DNA from: Myceligenerans pegani
Lineage (GTDB): Bacteria; Actinomycetota; Actinomycetes; Actinomycetales; Cellulomonadaceae
DNA length: 64,000 bases
NCBI RefSeq assembly: GCF_014892515.1
Contig: NZ_JADBGR010000097.1
Location: 1-64,000, forward strand
Direction: 5' to 3'
Part shown: one piece after another, positions 53,801-63,070 of the stretch
Numbering within the stretch: position 1 is the first letter of the stretch
How the letters are laid out: each line of letters starts with the position of its first letter
Made by a program: the position numbers and the translations under genes
The notes under the pieces: model-generated
Told to the model about the DNA's origin: nothing
The model's database searches: none
Seen by the model: only the letters and a program-made list of their open reading frames with translations

Positions 53801-56125
53801 ATGAACCCCCTGACCACCCGTGTGTTCGACCTGCCCGAACGCCTCGCGGCGAAGGACGACCCGGCACTGATCGCCAAGGACGAGCGGTACCTCGCCGCCG
53901 TCGCGGAGAGCATCGAGCGCTCGATCGAGGAGCTGACCGCCCGCCTCGACGCCGCGCGCAAGACACCCGCCGGGCGCGGCCAGCAGGCGCTCGACCGTGA
54001 CCAGGAGGTCCACCGGCTGACCGCCCGCCTGCGCACCCTGCGGCGGTACGGCGTGGACCTGTGCCTGGGCCGCATCGTCACGACCGAGGGTGAGACCGTG
54101 TACATCGGGCGGCTCGGCCTCACGGACGACGGCGCCGTCGGCCGCCGCCTGCTCGTCGACTGGCGCGCTCCCGCCGCCGAGCCGTTCTTCGCCGCCACGC
54201 ACGCCGACCCGATGGGACTGGTGAGCCGACGCCGCTACCGCTGGACGCGCGGCCGGATCACGGACTACTGGGACGAGGTGTTCACCGCGGACGGCCTGGA
54301 GGGGAACGCCGCGCTCGACGACCAGTCCGCGTTCGTCGCGAGCCTCGGGGCGAGCCGCTCACCCCGGATGCGGGACGTGCTCGGCACCATCCAGGCCGAC
54401 CAGAACGCCATCGTCCGTGCGGACTCGCACGGCGCGCTCGTCGTCGACGGCGGCCCGGGCACCGGCAAGACCGTCGTCGCCCTGCACCGCACGGCCTACC
54501 TGCTCTACCACGACCCGCGCCTCGGGCACCGGCGCGGCGGCGTCCTGTTCGTCGGCCCCCACCAGCCGTACCTTGCCTACGTCTCCGACGTGCTGCCCAG
54601 CCTCGGGGAGGAAGGCGTGCGGACCAGCACGCTGCGGGACCTCGTTCCGGAGGGGGTCACCGCGGCCGCCGAGACCGATCCCGAGGTGGCCCGGCTCAAG
54701 GCGTCCGCCGGTATGGTGCGTGCGATCGAACCCGCCGTCGGGCTCTACGAGACGCCGCCCAGCGAGGGGATGCTGGTCGAGACGCCCTGGGACGACGTCT
54801 GGCTCGCCCCGGAGGACTGGGCCGAGGCGTTCGCGGCGGCCGAGCCCGGCACGCCCCACAACGACGCGCGCGACCAGGTCTGGGACGCGCTCGTGGACGT
54901 CCTCGCCGACAAGCTCGCGGAGTCCGTCGCGGCCGCGGCCGACGACGGGGCCGGTGTCGACACCGGCACCGACACGTATGCCGAGGAGCACTCCGGCGGG
55001 TACCCGGGTGACCATGCCGGCGCGTCCGCCGCCGACGACCAGTTCGACGCGTACGGGCTGGCCGGCGAACCCGCCGATGCCCCGCTGCGCCGGGCGCTCG
55101 CGGCGAACCGCGACCTGGCCCGCGCGTTCGGCCGGGCCTGGCCGCTGCTGGAGCCCACGGACCTGGTCGGCGATCTCTGGTCGGTGCCCGCCTACCTGCG
55201 CAGGTGCGCGCCCTGGCTCACCCGCGACGAGGTCGGCCGGTTGCAGCGTCCGGACGCCCAGGCGTGGACGACGTCGGACCTGCCCCTGCTGGACGCGGCG
55301 CGGCTGCGGCTGGGCGACCCGGAGGCCTCCCGGCGTCGCAGGCGACAGGAGGCGACGGCGGCCGCCGAGCGCGAACGCATGTCCGACGTCGTGGAGGACC
55401 TCATCGCCACCGACGACTCCGACCTGGGCGTGATGTCCATGCTGCGCGGACAGGACCTGCGCGCCGCGCTGGTCGACGACGCCGCGCTGCCCGCCGCCGA
55501 CCCCGACCTGCTCGCCGGCCCGTTCGCGCATGTCGTCGTGGACGAGGCGCAGGAGCTGACGGACGCGGAGTGGCAGATGCTGCTGGCCCGCTGCCCGTCG
55601 CGCAGCTTCACGATCGTCGGCGACCGGGCCCAGGCCCGGCACGGGTTCACCGAGTCCTGGCCCGAACGGCTCGAGCGGGTCGGGTTCACCGGCGTGGAGC
55701 AGGCGTCGCTGAGCATCAACTACCGCACGCCCCAGGAGGTCATGGCGGAGGCCGAGCCGGTCATCCGCGCGGAGCTCCCGGACGCCAACGTGCCGACGTC
55801 GGTCCGCGGCACCGGCGTCCCGGTTCGGTACGGGCCGACGACGGATCTGGTCGCGGTCCTGCGGGAATGGCTGGCCGGGCACGCCGAGGGGACGGCGTGC
55901 GTGGTCGCCGGCGCCGCGTTCCAGGGCGCCGCGTTCGAGGGAACCGATGGGCTCGAGGGGGTGGAGCGGGTCCGGTGGCTGACGCCGGAGACCGTGAAGG
56001 GCCTGGAGTTCGACCTGGTGGTCCTGGTCGACCCGGAGACGTACGGGACCGGGATCGAGGGCGCGGTCGACCGCTACGTCGCGATGACCCGGGCGACGCA
56101 GCGGCTGGTGGTGCTGACCAGCTGA
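53801..56125 (+). CDS. helR: HelR/HelD-type RNA polymerase-associated helicase
   Basis: A 774-residue UvrD-like SF1 ATPase of the HelD/HelR group. The N-terminal 130 residues form the coiled-coil arm (ERYLAAVAESIERSIEELTARL) that enters the polymerase. Walker A is GGPGTGKTVVALHR near residue 216, Walker B is HVVVDEAQEL, and GDRAQ and TPETVKGLEFDLVV are motifs III and V. An acidic low-complexity insert lies near 390-430. HelR dislodges rifamycin-bound RNA polymerase and gives low-level rifamycin tolerance. The RAE upstream supports this assignment over plain HelD. ATG 53801 follows GGAG; the frame upstream is not homologous. Confidence 0.9.
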   Translation: MNPLTTRVFDLPERLAAKDDPALIAKDERYLAAVAESIERSIEELTARLDAARKTPAGRGQQALDRDQEVHRLTARLRTLRRYGVDLCLGRIVTTEGETVYIGRLGLTDDGAVGRRLLVDWRAPAAEPFFAATHADPMGLVSRRRYRWTRGRITDYWDEVFTADGLEGNAALDDQSAFVASLGASRSPRMRDVLGTIQADQNAIVRADSHGALVVDGGPGTGKTVVALHRTAYLLYHDPRLGHRRGGVLFVGPHQPYLAYVSDVLPSLGEEGVRTSTLRDLVPEGVTAAAETDPEVARLKASAGMVRAIEPAVGLYETPPSEGMLVETPWDDVWLAPEDWAEAFAAAEPGTPHNDARDQVWDALVDVLADKLAESVAAAADDGAGVDTGTDTYAEEHSGGYPGDHAGASAADDQFDAYGLAGEPADAPLRRALAANRDLARAFGRAWPLLEPTDLVGDLWSVPAYLRRCAPWLTRDEVGRLQRPDAQAWTTSDLPLLDAARLRLGDPEASRRRRRQEATAAAERERMSDVVEDLIATDDSDLGVMSMLRGQDLRAALVDDAALPAADPDLLAGPFAHVVVDEAQELTDAEWQMLLARCPSRSFTIVGDRAQARHGFTESWPERLERVGFTGVEQASLSINYRTPQEVMAEAEPVIRAELPDANVPTSVRGTGVPVRYGPTTDLVAVLREWLAGHAEGTACVVAGAAFQGAAFEGTDGLEGVERVRWLTPETVKGLEFDLVVLVDPETYGTGIEGAVDRYVAMTRATQRLVVLTS

Positions 56126-56334
56126 GAGACTCGTGGCGGGCGCGGCCGGCCGATCGTTCGTGTCGCCGGGCGACCGGCAGACCGCGGGCCCGGCCGGCCG
56201 AGTTCCGCGCGGCCGCGTTCGCGGGCGGCCCGTTGACGGTCCGGCGACGGTGCAGCGCCATGGTGTTGACGGGCCGAGGGCCCCGCGCCGTGTTTACCGC
56301 ACCGATTTCCGTTCTTTATGTCAGGCTCTCTGTC

Positions 56335-57717
56335 GTGCGCCTTTCCGTCGCCTTGGTGCTGACCGTGCTGATCGCCGTGAGCGGGTGTGCCCAGAGCCCC
56401 GTCGGCGTCAAGCGCGCGCTCGCCGAGCCGACGGTCACGCCGAGCGCGGCGTCCGAGACCGCTGTGTCCGCCGAGTCTGCCGAGTCCGGCCGGACGCGCG
56501 CGCCCGACGTCCCGGACGCCGTGAGCGAGGTCCGGCCGGCGCCCCGGTCCGGCAAGGGCGAATCCGGGCAGGCCGGATCCGGCGAGCCGGCCGGGGAGGG
56601 CTTCGTCCATCCCGGCGTGTTCGTCGACGAGGTCCTGCTCGACGCCATGAGGCGCCGGGTCGAGGCGGGGGAGGATCCCGCGGCCCAGGTCTTCACCGAG
56701 ATGATGCGATCCAAGTGGGGATCGCTCGACCACCGGGCCGAGCCCCGCGCGGTGGTGGAGTGCGGGGGACACCAGAACCCGGACCACGGCTGCACCGAGG
56801 AGCGCCGTGACGCCCACGCGGCCTACGCGCAGGCGCTCGCCTGGGTCGTGACCGGGGACGAGGCGCACGCGCGCAAGTCGATCGAGATCATGAACGCCTG
56901 GTCGTCGACGATCCGGGGGCACACCAACACGAACGCCCGCCTCCAGGCCGCCTGGGCCGGGGCGATCTGGGCGCGGGCGGCGGAGATCATCCGCCACACC
57001 GGCGGCGGCTGGCCCGAGACGGACGCCGAGCGGTTCGAGAGGATGCTCCGCGACGTCTACCTCCCGCAGGTCACCGAGCGCTCGTACGCCAACGGCAACT
57101 GGGAGCTGGCCATGACGGAGGCGGCCGTCGGGATCGCCGTCTTCCTCGACGACCGGGAGGTCTACGACCGGGCCGTGTCCGTGTTCCGCAACCGGGCCCG
57201 GGCGTACGTCTACCTGGAGTCCGACGGCGACCTGCCGCGGGAGGCGTCCGGCAGCCCGTACGACACCGAGCACGAGATCATCGCCTTCTGGCAGGGCCAG
57301 CGGGACTTCCGGAACGGCGTGGCGCAGGAGACGTGCCGCGACCTCAGCCACACCACCCTGGGCCTCACGGCGATGTCGCACGTCCTGATGACGACGTCGA
57401 TCCAGGGCGACGATCTGTACCCGCGGGTCGGCCCGCGCCTGGCGGCGGCGTTCGAGCTGCACGCCGAGATCGAGCTCACGGACGCGGTGCCGTCCTGGCT
57501 CTGCGGCGGGTCGGTCGACGGACGGCTGGAGTACCTGCCGTCGTCCGCGCTGTCCGTCCTCGCCGGCCGGTTCGGCTGCCCGATGACGTGGTCGCGGCGG
57601 CACGACGACGCCTGGCGCACGTTCGGCACCAACGAGCTCCTGACGGCCTGGGAACCGCTCACCCACGGCGCCCCCGCCGGCCCGAGAGGCTCCTCGGACC
57701 CGGAACTCTGCCCGTGA
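56335..57717 (+). CDS. Alginate-lyase-like secreted lipoprotein
   Basis: A 460-residue protein with an alginate_lyase-type (alpha/alpha toroid) domain. The GTG at 56335 begins a perfect lipoprotein signal, VRLSVALVLTVLIAVSGC, cleaved before Cys. A Ser/Ala/Glu-rich linker precedes the toroid, which starts at HPGVFVDEVLLDAMRRRV. Conserved toroid parts include AYAQALAWVVTGDEAHARKSIEI, NARLQAAWAGAIWARAAEII and NGNWELAMTEAAVGIAVFLDD; the segment REASGSPYDTEHEIIAFWQ holds putative active-site residues. It likely degrades an external uronic acid polymer. The ATG at 56260 is an alternative start but would break the signal peptide. Confidence 0.82.
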   Translation: MRLSVALVLTVLIAVSGCAQSPVGVKRALAEPTVTPSAASETAVSAESAESGRTRAPDVPDAVSEVRPAPRSGKGESGQAGSGEPAGEGFVHPGVFVDEVLLDAMRRRVEAGEDPAAQVFTEMMRSKWGSLDHRAEPRAVVECGGHQNPDHGCTEERRDAHAAYAQALAWVVTGDEAHARKSIEIMNAWSSTIRGHTNTNARLQAAWAGAIWARAAEIIRHTGGGWPETDAERFERMLRDVYLPQVTERSYANGNWELAMTEAAVGIAVFLDDREVYDRAVSVFRNRARAYVYLESDGDLPREASGSPYDTEHEIIAFWQGQRDFRNGVAQETCRDLSHTTLGLTAMSHVLMTTSIQGDDLYPRVGPRLAAAFELHAEIELTDAVPSWLCGGSVDGRLEYLPSSALSVLAGRFGCPMTWSRRHDDAWRTFGTNELLTAWEPLTHGAPAGPRGSSDPELCP

Positions 57718-57843
57718 CGACCAGCGGTGCGGGAGGCGGTGCGGTCGGCGGCGCGGTCTCCGCTTGCACGCCGTCGTCCGGCGGCGGAGTGTGGGAGGGA
57801 CGGCAGTGCCGTCCGGGCGCTGCCCCGAGGCTGGGAGCCTGTC

Positions 57844-58470
57844 ATGTACGTACGCACTTCCGAGGTGCGGGGAGACCCCGCCATGCTCGACGAGGGCCTG
57901 CGGCTCGTTCGCGAGGAGATCTACCCGACGGTCACCGCCATGGACGGCTGCGCCGGGATGTCCGTGCTCTACGACCGTGACATCTGCCGGGTCGTGGCCA
58001 CGACCTCGTGGCGGTCCGAGGACGCGATGCGGGCCAGCGCCGACGCCGTGCGCCCGCTCCGGGAGAGGGCCGAACGGGCGCTCGGCGGCACGGGCGGCAG
58101 CGAGGTCCACCAGTGGGAGGTCGCCGTCGTGCACCACGACCACCCCGTGCCCGACGGCGCCTGGGCGCGACTCACCTGGCTGACCTGCGACCCGGGCATG
58201 ATCGACCACGCGATCGACCTGTTCCGCATGGCCGCCCTGCCGCAGATCCAGGAGTTCGACGGATTCTGCGGTGCGAGCCTGATGGTCGACCGCGGCGCGG
58301 GCCGGATCGTCGGCACGGCGGCGTTCGACGGACTCGGGGGGATCGAGGCGAGCCGCGACATGGCCGCGGACGTTCGCGAGCGGATCGCGAGCGAGGTGGA
58401 CGCGACCGTCGAGGGCGTCGAGGAGATGGAGGTCGCGTTCGCCCACCTCCACGTCCCCGAGATGGCGTGA
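57844..58470 (+). CDS. Tandem ABM-like (dimeric ferredoxin-fold) protein
   Basis: A 208-residue protein made of two related halves (about 1-105 and 106-208), each like an antibiotic biosynthesis monooxygenase (ABM) domain. Parallel marks are DPAMLDEGLRLVREEIYPTV and DPGMIDHAIDLFRMAALPQI, and GCAGMSVLYDRD and GFCGASLMVDRG. In one chain the two halves can form the barrel that other proteins make as a dimer. No cofactor site is seen. GGGAG lies 8 bp before the ATG. Its role is unknown; it may bind small aromatics. Confidence 0.8.
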   Translation: MYVRTSEVRGDPAMLDEGLRLVREEIYPTVTAMDGCAGMSVLYDRDICRVVATTSWRSEDAMRASADAVRPLRERAERALGGTGGSEVHQWEVAVVHHDHPVPDGAWARLTWLTCDPGMIDHAIDLFRMAALPQIQEFDGFCGASLMVDRGAGRIVGTAAFDGLGGIEASRDMAADVRERIASEVDATVEGVEEMEVAFAHLHVPEMA

Positions 58471-58614
58471 CACGCAGGCACCACCCATCGGCTCGCCCCC
58501 GTCTGCCCTCCCTCCTGGGACCGCGACGGGCCTGTCGTGGCCGGGGGACCGTGACCGGGTCGGCCGGCCGTCGGGCTGGTCACATCCGGGCATGGAACGG
58601 CCGGGCGTGGGGTT

Positions 58615-59712
58615 GTGCCCCGTGTGGACGTGTATGACTCGGTCGTGATCGGAGCCGGCCAGGCGGGCCTGTCGGCGTCGTACCACCTGAAGCGGCTCGG
58701 CATCGCGCACGTGGTGCTCGACGCCGAGCCGCGCGCCGGCGGCGCCTGGCAGCACCGATGGGACTCACTCACCATGGACGACGTCCACGGCGTCGCCGAC
58801 CTGCCGGACGGGCCCGCGCCCGGGCGGTCGACGGACCGCGCGAACCGGGCCGTGCCCGCCTGGTTCGGCCGCTACGAGACCGAGCACGGCCTGCCCGTGC
58901 GCCGGCCCGTCCGCGTGAGCTCGGTGACCGGCCGGGACGACCTGCTGGAGGTGCGCTCCGACGCCGGCACCTGGCTCGCCCGCACCCTCGTCAACGCGAC
59001 CGGCACCTGGACCCGCCCGTTCGTGCCGCACTACCCGGGCGCCGAGACGTTCGCCGGCGAGCAGCTCCACACCCACGACTACCCGGGCCCCGAGCACTTC
59101 CGCGGCAGACGCGTCCTCGTCGTGGGCGCCGGCGCCTCGGCCGTGCAGTTCCTCGGGGAGCTCGGCCCGATCACCGACACCCTGTGGGTGACGCGCCGCG
59201 AACCGGTCTGGCGCGAGGACTTCGACGGCCGGGAGGCCGTCGGCCAGGTGCTGGAACGGGTCCGCGCCGGCCTGCCGCCGGCCAGTGTCGTGAGCGTCAC
59301 CGGCCTCGCCCTGCGCCCCCAGGAGCAGGCGGCCGCCCGCCTCGGCGTCTACGACCGTCGCCGCCCCATGTTCTCCCGGATCGAACCCGGCGGCGTCCGC
59401 TGGGACGACGACGCCCGCGACCCGGACGAGTCCGCCTACGAGCCCGTCGACACGATCCTCTGGGCCACCGGCTTCCGCCCGGCCGTCACCCACCTCGCCC
59501 CGCTCCACCTGCGCAGCGAGCACGGCGGCATCCCGCTCCTGCCGGGCACCGCCGACGTGCAGACCGCGGTCACCGCCGCCCGCGACCCCCGCGTGCAGCT
59601 CGTGGGCTACGGCCCCTCCGCGAGCACCATCGGTGGCAACCGCGCGGGCCGGGCCGCGGCGCTCGCGGTCCGCCGCCACCTCACGCGCGAGCTGGTGCGC
59701 CTGGAGGCGTAG
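58615..59712 (+). CDS. FAD-dependent NAD(P)-binding oxidoreductase
   Basis: A 365-residue flavoprotein of the flavin monooxygenase-like group. The FAD-binding Rossmann motif is VVIGAGQAGLSASYHLKRLG at the N-terminus, a second dinucleotide site is VLVVGAGASAVQFLGELG near residue 165, and ATGTWTRPFVP and DTILWATGFRP are the family ATG motifs. The protein is shorter than Baeyer-Villiger or amine monooxygenases and lacks the FxGxxxHxxxW fingerprint in full (GAETFAGEQLHTHDY is close). It stands alone between the ABM protein and an esterase. The substrate is unknown. Confidence 0.88.
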   Translation: MPRVDVYDSVVIGAGQAGLSASYHLKRLGIAHVVLDAEPRAGGAWQHRWDSLTMDDVHGVADLPDGPAPGRSTDRANRAVPAWFGRYETEHGLPVRRPVRVSSVTGRDDLLEVRSDAGTWLARTLVNATGTWTRPFVPHYPGAETFAGEQLHTHDYPGPEHFRGRRVLVVGAGASAVQFLGELGPITDTLWVTRREPVWREDFDGREAVGQVLERVRAGLPPASVVSVTGLALRPQEQAAARLGVYDRRRPMFSRIEPGGVRWDDDARDPDESAYEPVDTILWATGFRPAVTHLAPLHLRSEHGGIPLLPGTADVQTAVTAARDPRVQLVGYGPSASTIGGNRAGRAAALAVRRHLTRELVRLEA

Positions 59713-59738
59713 ACGCCGCCCGATCTGGTGGCGTCGGG

Positions 59739-60665
59739 TCAGGCGGTCGCGTGGGTCTCGCGCAGGAGTTTCGCGATCCACGTGTAGGTCTCGCGGCCCG
59801 TGGCGTCGTCGGAGATGTCGTAGCCGTGGTCCCTGTCCGGGATCTCGCGGTAGGCGACGAGGGCGCCCGCGGACTCCAGGCGGTCGGCGTAGCGGCGGGC
59901 CTCGGCGCGCAGGATGTCGTGCTCGCAGGCGATCACCACGGCGGGGGCGATCCCCGTCAGGTCCGCCGTGTCCGACGGCGCCGCGGGTGACGCCAGCCGG
60001 TCGGCGCGTTGTCCGGCGTCGGGGATGTAGGCGGCGTCGAACATGTCACCCATCCAGGGGCGCAGCAGCGGCTTGGCGAGGGGGGAGTGCTTCTCGGCCG
60101 CGGGGACCGTGAGGTCGAGCGGCGGGTAGTGCAGCACCTGCAGCGCGACCCGCGGGCGCGCCCGCTCGAACGCGAGCCGGGACGCCGCCGCGGCGAGCGC
60201 GCCGCCGGCGCTCTGCCCGCCGACGCTCAGGCGTCGTCCGTCCCACCCGTGAGCGGCGCCGTGTTCGGCCGCCCAGTCCAGCACCGCGTGCACCTGGTGC
60301 GGGGGCACGGGGAACCGCGCCTGCGGGGCGACGTCGTAGTCGACGTTCAGCACGACGACGCCCGCCTCGGCCGCCAGCAGACGGCACCAGGGATCGTCCT
60401 GGTCGGCTCCCCGAAGCACGAAGCCCCCGCCGTGCAGGTTCACGTACACGGGCGGGGGAGGGCCCGCCTCCTCCGGCGGCCGGTACGCCCAGGCCGTCAC
60501 CTCCCCGTGCGGTGTGGGGACCACGAGCGGCTCGGGCACGCCCGGATACTCGGGCAGCCGGTGTCGCGCGGCCACGGTGAGCCGCCGTCCGGCGGCGGAG
60601 TGCAGCGCCTGGACGCCGCGGGCGGCGACGGCGGCCAGGCGCGGGTTGCGCAGCGGCGAGGGCAT
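59739..60665 (-). CDS. Alpha/beta hydrolase of the HSL (GDXG) family
   Basis: A 308-residue esterase of the hormone-sensitive lipase group. The oxyanion motif is VNLHGGGFVLRG, the nucleophile is Ser in VGGQSAGGALAAA, the acid is Asp in CEHDILRAEA and the His is in REIPDRDHGYDIS. No signal peptide is present. The start at ATG 60665 is supported by a TACCGT -10 box seven bases upstream, another leaderless gene. The natural ester substrate is not known. Confidence 0.9.
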   Translation of the reverse strand: MPSPLRNPRLAAVAARGVQALHSAAGRRLTVAARHRLPEYPGVPEPLVVPTPHGEVTAWAYRPPEEAGPPPPVYVNLHGGGFVLRGADQDDPWCRLLAAEAGVVVLNVDYDVAPQARFPVPPHQVHAVLDWAAEHGAAHGWDGRRLSVGGQSAGGALAAAASRLAFERARPRVALQVLHYPPLDLTVPAAEKHSPLAKPLLRPWMGDMFDAAYIPDAGQRADRLASPAAPSDTADLTGIAPAVVIACEHDILRAEARRYADRLESAGALVAYREIPDRDHGYDISDDATGRETYTWIAKLLRETHATA

Positions 60666-60672
60666 GGGCCAT

Positions 60673-60678
60673 ACGGTA
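60673..60678 (-). promoter_or_regulatory. Leaderless -10 box TACCGT
   Basis: TACCGT, seven bases, then the ATG at 60665 on the minus strand. Confidence 0.6.
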
Positions 60679-60708
60679 CCGAGCGCCGACCACCCGGCGT
60701 CCGAGGGG

Positions 60709-61596
60709 TCAGCCCACGCGGATGAAGGTCGGGCTGGACTGCCAGATCTTCGTGTGGCGCACGGTCTCGCCCGGGACCGGTGCCTCGACCTGCATGCCGT
60801 TGCCCGCGTAGATCGCGATGTGCCCGGGGCTCCAGATCAGGTCGCCCGGCTGGGCCTCGGCGGCGGAGACCTGGGTGCCGGCGTAGCGCTGCTCCGACGA
60901 CGTGCGCGGCAGGTCGATGCCGACCTGGGCGTAGACGTACGACGTGAACCCGGAGCAGTCGAACCCGGCGGGCGTCGAGCCGCCCCAGACGTACGGCACA
61001 CCGAGGTACTGCATGGCGATGGCGACGACGCCGGAGCCGGCGGCCGCGGCCGGGGCGGCCTCCTCCACCGGCTCGGCGGGCTGCTCGGCGGGAGCCGGCG
61101 CGGCCGTCTCCTGGATGGGTTCCGCGGCCTCCACGACGGGCTCCGGTTCCGGCTCGGGCTCGGGCTCCGGCTCCGGGGCCGGGGTCACCTTGATCGTCCC
61201 GGTCTCCGCCGCGAACTCGATGTCGGCGGCGACGCGCACGACCGGCGCCGCCACGGCCTCCTGCCTGACGTCCTGTGCGGCGGCCTCCCGCACGGCCGCC
61301 TCCTGCACGATCGTTCCCTGCGCGGTCAGTCGCTGCGTGGTCAGCCCCTGCGCGGCAGCTGCCTCGACGGCGCCCGGCACGGCCTCGAACTCGGCGGTGG
61401 CCGGGCTCCGGTCGTCCGCCGGAGCCGCGTCCGACGGGATGCTGAGCAGGGAGACGGCCAGGCCGGACCCGGCGGCGACGAGGGCGCCGCGGCGCGCGAC
61501 ACCGGAGAGGCCCCGCGCGGCGGCACGGGTGAGCGGAGTCAGCGGGGTGAGGGGTGTGCGGGCAGCACGATGGCGCCCGGGAGTGCGAGTGGTCAC
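60709..61596 (-). CDS. NlpC/P60 peptidoglycan hydrolase
   Basis: A 295-residue secreted C40 endopeptidase that cuts peptide stems of peptidoglycan. A signal-like hydrophobic segment (GALVAAGSGLAVSLLSIPSDA) is followed by a long Ala/Glu-rich linker with an EPEPEP run, then the NlpC/P60 domain: QYLGVPYVWGGSTPAGFDCSGF with the catalytic Cys, and GDLIWSPGHIAIYAG with the catalytic His. The GTG at 61596 has GGGAGAAGAAC just upstream, right after a c-di-AMP riboswitch. Control by c-di-AMP links the enzyme to osmotic and wall stress. Confidence 0.93.
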   Translation of the reverse strand: MTTRTPGRHRAARTPLTPLTPLTRAAARGLSGVARRGALVAAGSGLAVSLLSIPSDAAPADDRSPATAEFEAVPGAVEAAAAQGLTTQRLTAQGTIVQEAAVREAAAQDVRQEAVAAPVVRVAADIEFAAETGTIKVTPAPEPEPEPEPEPEPVVEAAEPIQETAAPAPAEQPAEPVEEAAPAAAAGSGVVAIAMQYLGVPYVWGGSTPAGFDCSGFTSYVYAQVGIDLPRTSSEQRYAGTQVSAAEAQPGDLIWSPGHIAIYAGNGMQVEAPVPGETVRHTKIWQSSPTFIRVG

Positions 61597-61604
61597 GTTC
61601 TTCT

Positions 61605-61775
61605 CCCGACGCCTACGAGGTGAGCTGTCGGATTCGGATCGAGAGAATGACCCGGCCGCAGTACTACCTGTGCGGCTTCACCCCAAGGACACCCGACGGT
61701 GCCCGCTTACGTTGGTTCCCCCGCCCCTGCCATCTGGTTGCAGTTCCCGGGCGGTGACAGGGCTCGGCGTCCGCC
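61605..61775 (-). promoter_or_regulatory. c-di-AMP (ydaO-yuaA) riboswitch
   Basis: Reading the minus strand from 61775, conserved blocks of the ydaO aptamer appear in order: GACGCCGAG (P1 left arm), GGGGGAACC, TTGGGGTGAAGCCGCAC, and finally CGAATCCGACAGCTCACCTC with GTAGGCGTC, whose GGCGTC pairs with the first arm. The ribosome site GGGAG of the hydrolase abuts the closing stem. Binding of c-di-AMP is known to switch off downstream cell-wall hydrolase genes in actinomycetes. Confidence 0.88.
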
Positions 61776-61928
61776 TCGGGCGCTCGCGGGGTGCCGCGAG
61801 CGGGACCGACCGTAACCCCGTCGCGCCGAGAAGTCACAATCGGGTTACGGGTTCCGAGTCCGTCGAGGTATGGCTTGACCGAATTGTTCTCCGTGGTATA
61901 TGTCACATTGGCGACCTGTTCGGGCTGG

Positions 61929-62984
61929 TCAGAGCTCGCCCATGAGGTCGAAATCGAACCCGTCGGCCCGCGCGATGTAGAGACGGTGCTGGGCGTGGTT
62001 GCCCTGGAACCGCATCGGCCCGCGCGGCCCTTCGTAGACGACGCCGTCGACCGAGCGGTCCGTCGCGGCCACCGCGGCGCTCCCCGCACGCTCGACGATC
62101 GTGCGCAGCGCGAAGATGCCCTCGTAGCAGGCCTCGGCCGCCGCCCCGACAGCCGGGGCATGTACCCCGTGGTGGGCGGTGTAGCGGCCGATCAGGTCGA
62201 GCGCCCCGCCGGTCGCCAGGCTCCGGAACCAGCCGCCGGTCGAGTAGAGGTTGGCCGTGCCGGCCAAGCCGCTGCCCATGAGCATGTTCTCCTCCATGAG
62301 CGTGCTCAGGCGGACGATCCGCTCGTCCAGGCCGCGTCGGGCGAACACCCGGTTGAACCGGACCGCGTTCTGCCCGACCATCAGCAGCAGCACGCCGTGG
62401 GCCCGCGACGCCTCGACGTCGTTCACGACCGCGCCCAGTTGAGCGGCGCTCGCGCCCTGCTCGTTCAGGAACCGGGCGCCGGCGAACTCCACGCCGAGCG
62501 AGGCGACCTGGGTGGACAGCGCCTGGAACGTGCGCCTCGGCCACGCGTAGTCGTCGCCCACGACATACCAGCTCCGTACGCCGAGCTCCGCCCGGAGCCG
62601 CGAGATCGCGGGGAACAGCTGCGCCGACGGGACCTCCCCCGTGACGTAGAGGCCCGGACGTGTCTCTGCGCCCTCGTACGCGGCCGGGTACACGTACGGG
62701 ACCCGCTGCTGCACCAGGGGGACGACGGCGTTGCGCACGGCCGAGGTGTGCCAGCCGGTCAGCGCGTGGATGCTGCCCGCGGTCAGCGCCCGGTTCACCT
62801 GCTGCCGCACGACGGGGAGCGGCTGACCCGCGTCGAGGAACTCCGCGCGCACCGGGCGGCTGAGGATCCCTCCGGACGCGTTCATCTCGGCGACGGCGAG
62901 CTCCGTGACGGCCTGGCACGACGGACCGTAGATCCCTCCGGGGCCCTGGAAGTGCAGCAGGGCACCGACGACGAAGTCCGACAT
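61929..62984 (-). CDS. AmiC-like periplasmic-binding-fold protein, no signal peptide
   Basis: A 351-residue type I periplasmic-binding protein similar to the amide sensor AmiC and urea/branched-chain amino acid binding proteins. It begins MSDFVVGALLHFQGPGGIYG with no signal peptide, so it should work in the cytosol as a ligand sensor. Family blocks are GLTGWHTSAVRNAVVPLVQ-like ALTGWHTSAVRNAV, YVYPAAYEG, SWYVVGDDYAWPRR and YEGPRGPMRFQGNHAQHRLYIA. It is divergent from a MarR regulator and may act with it. The ATG at 62984 starts the fold; the longer frame adds 23 residues. Confidence 0.83.
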   Translation of the reverse strand: MSDFVVGALLHFQGPGGIYGPSCQAVTELAVAEMNASGGILSRPVRAEFLDAGQPLPVVRQQVNRALTAGSIHALTGWHTSAVRNAVVPLVQQRVPYVYPAAYEGAETRPGLYVTGEVPSAQLFPAISRLRAELGVRSWYVVGDDYAWPRRTFQALSTQVASLGVEFAGARFLNEQGASAAQLGAVVNDVEASRAHGVLLLMVGQNAVRFNRVFARRGLDERIVRLSTLMEENMLMGSGLAGTANLYSTGGWFRSLATGGALDLIGRYTAHHGVHAPAVGAAAEACYEGIFALRTIVERAGSAAVAATDRSVDGVVYEGPRGPMRFQGNHAQHRLYIARADGFDFDLMGEL

Positions 62985-63023
62985 GACGCCCCGTCCCGTG
63001 ATGGGCCCGTTCTCTGGGCTCGG

Positions 63024-63056
63024 CCTGTGTTGGCGGGTAGTGTACGAGCACACAGG
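63024..63056 (+). promoter_or_regulatory. Possible MarR operator and promoter
   Basis: CCTGTGT (63024-63030) and ACACAGG (63050-63056) form an inverted repeat; inside it lie TAGTGT (63038-63043), a good -10 box, and GTGTACGAGCACAC (63040-63053), itself nearly palindromic. The region is shared by the divergent AmiC-like and MarR genes. Confidence 0.45.
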
Positions 63057-63070
63057 AAGGGCGTGCGGGC

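Noticed and set aside
56126-56334. Possible gene between helR and the alginate-lyase-like gene
   Set aside because: The open frames here are continuations or shadows of neighbours, with no start signal or similarity of their own.
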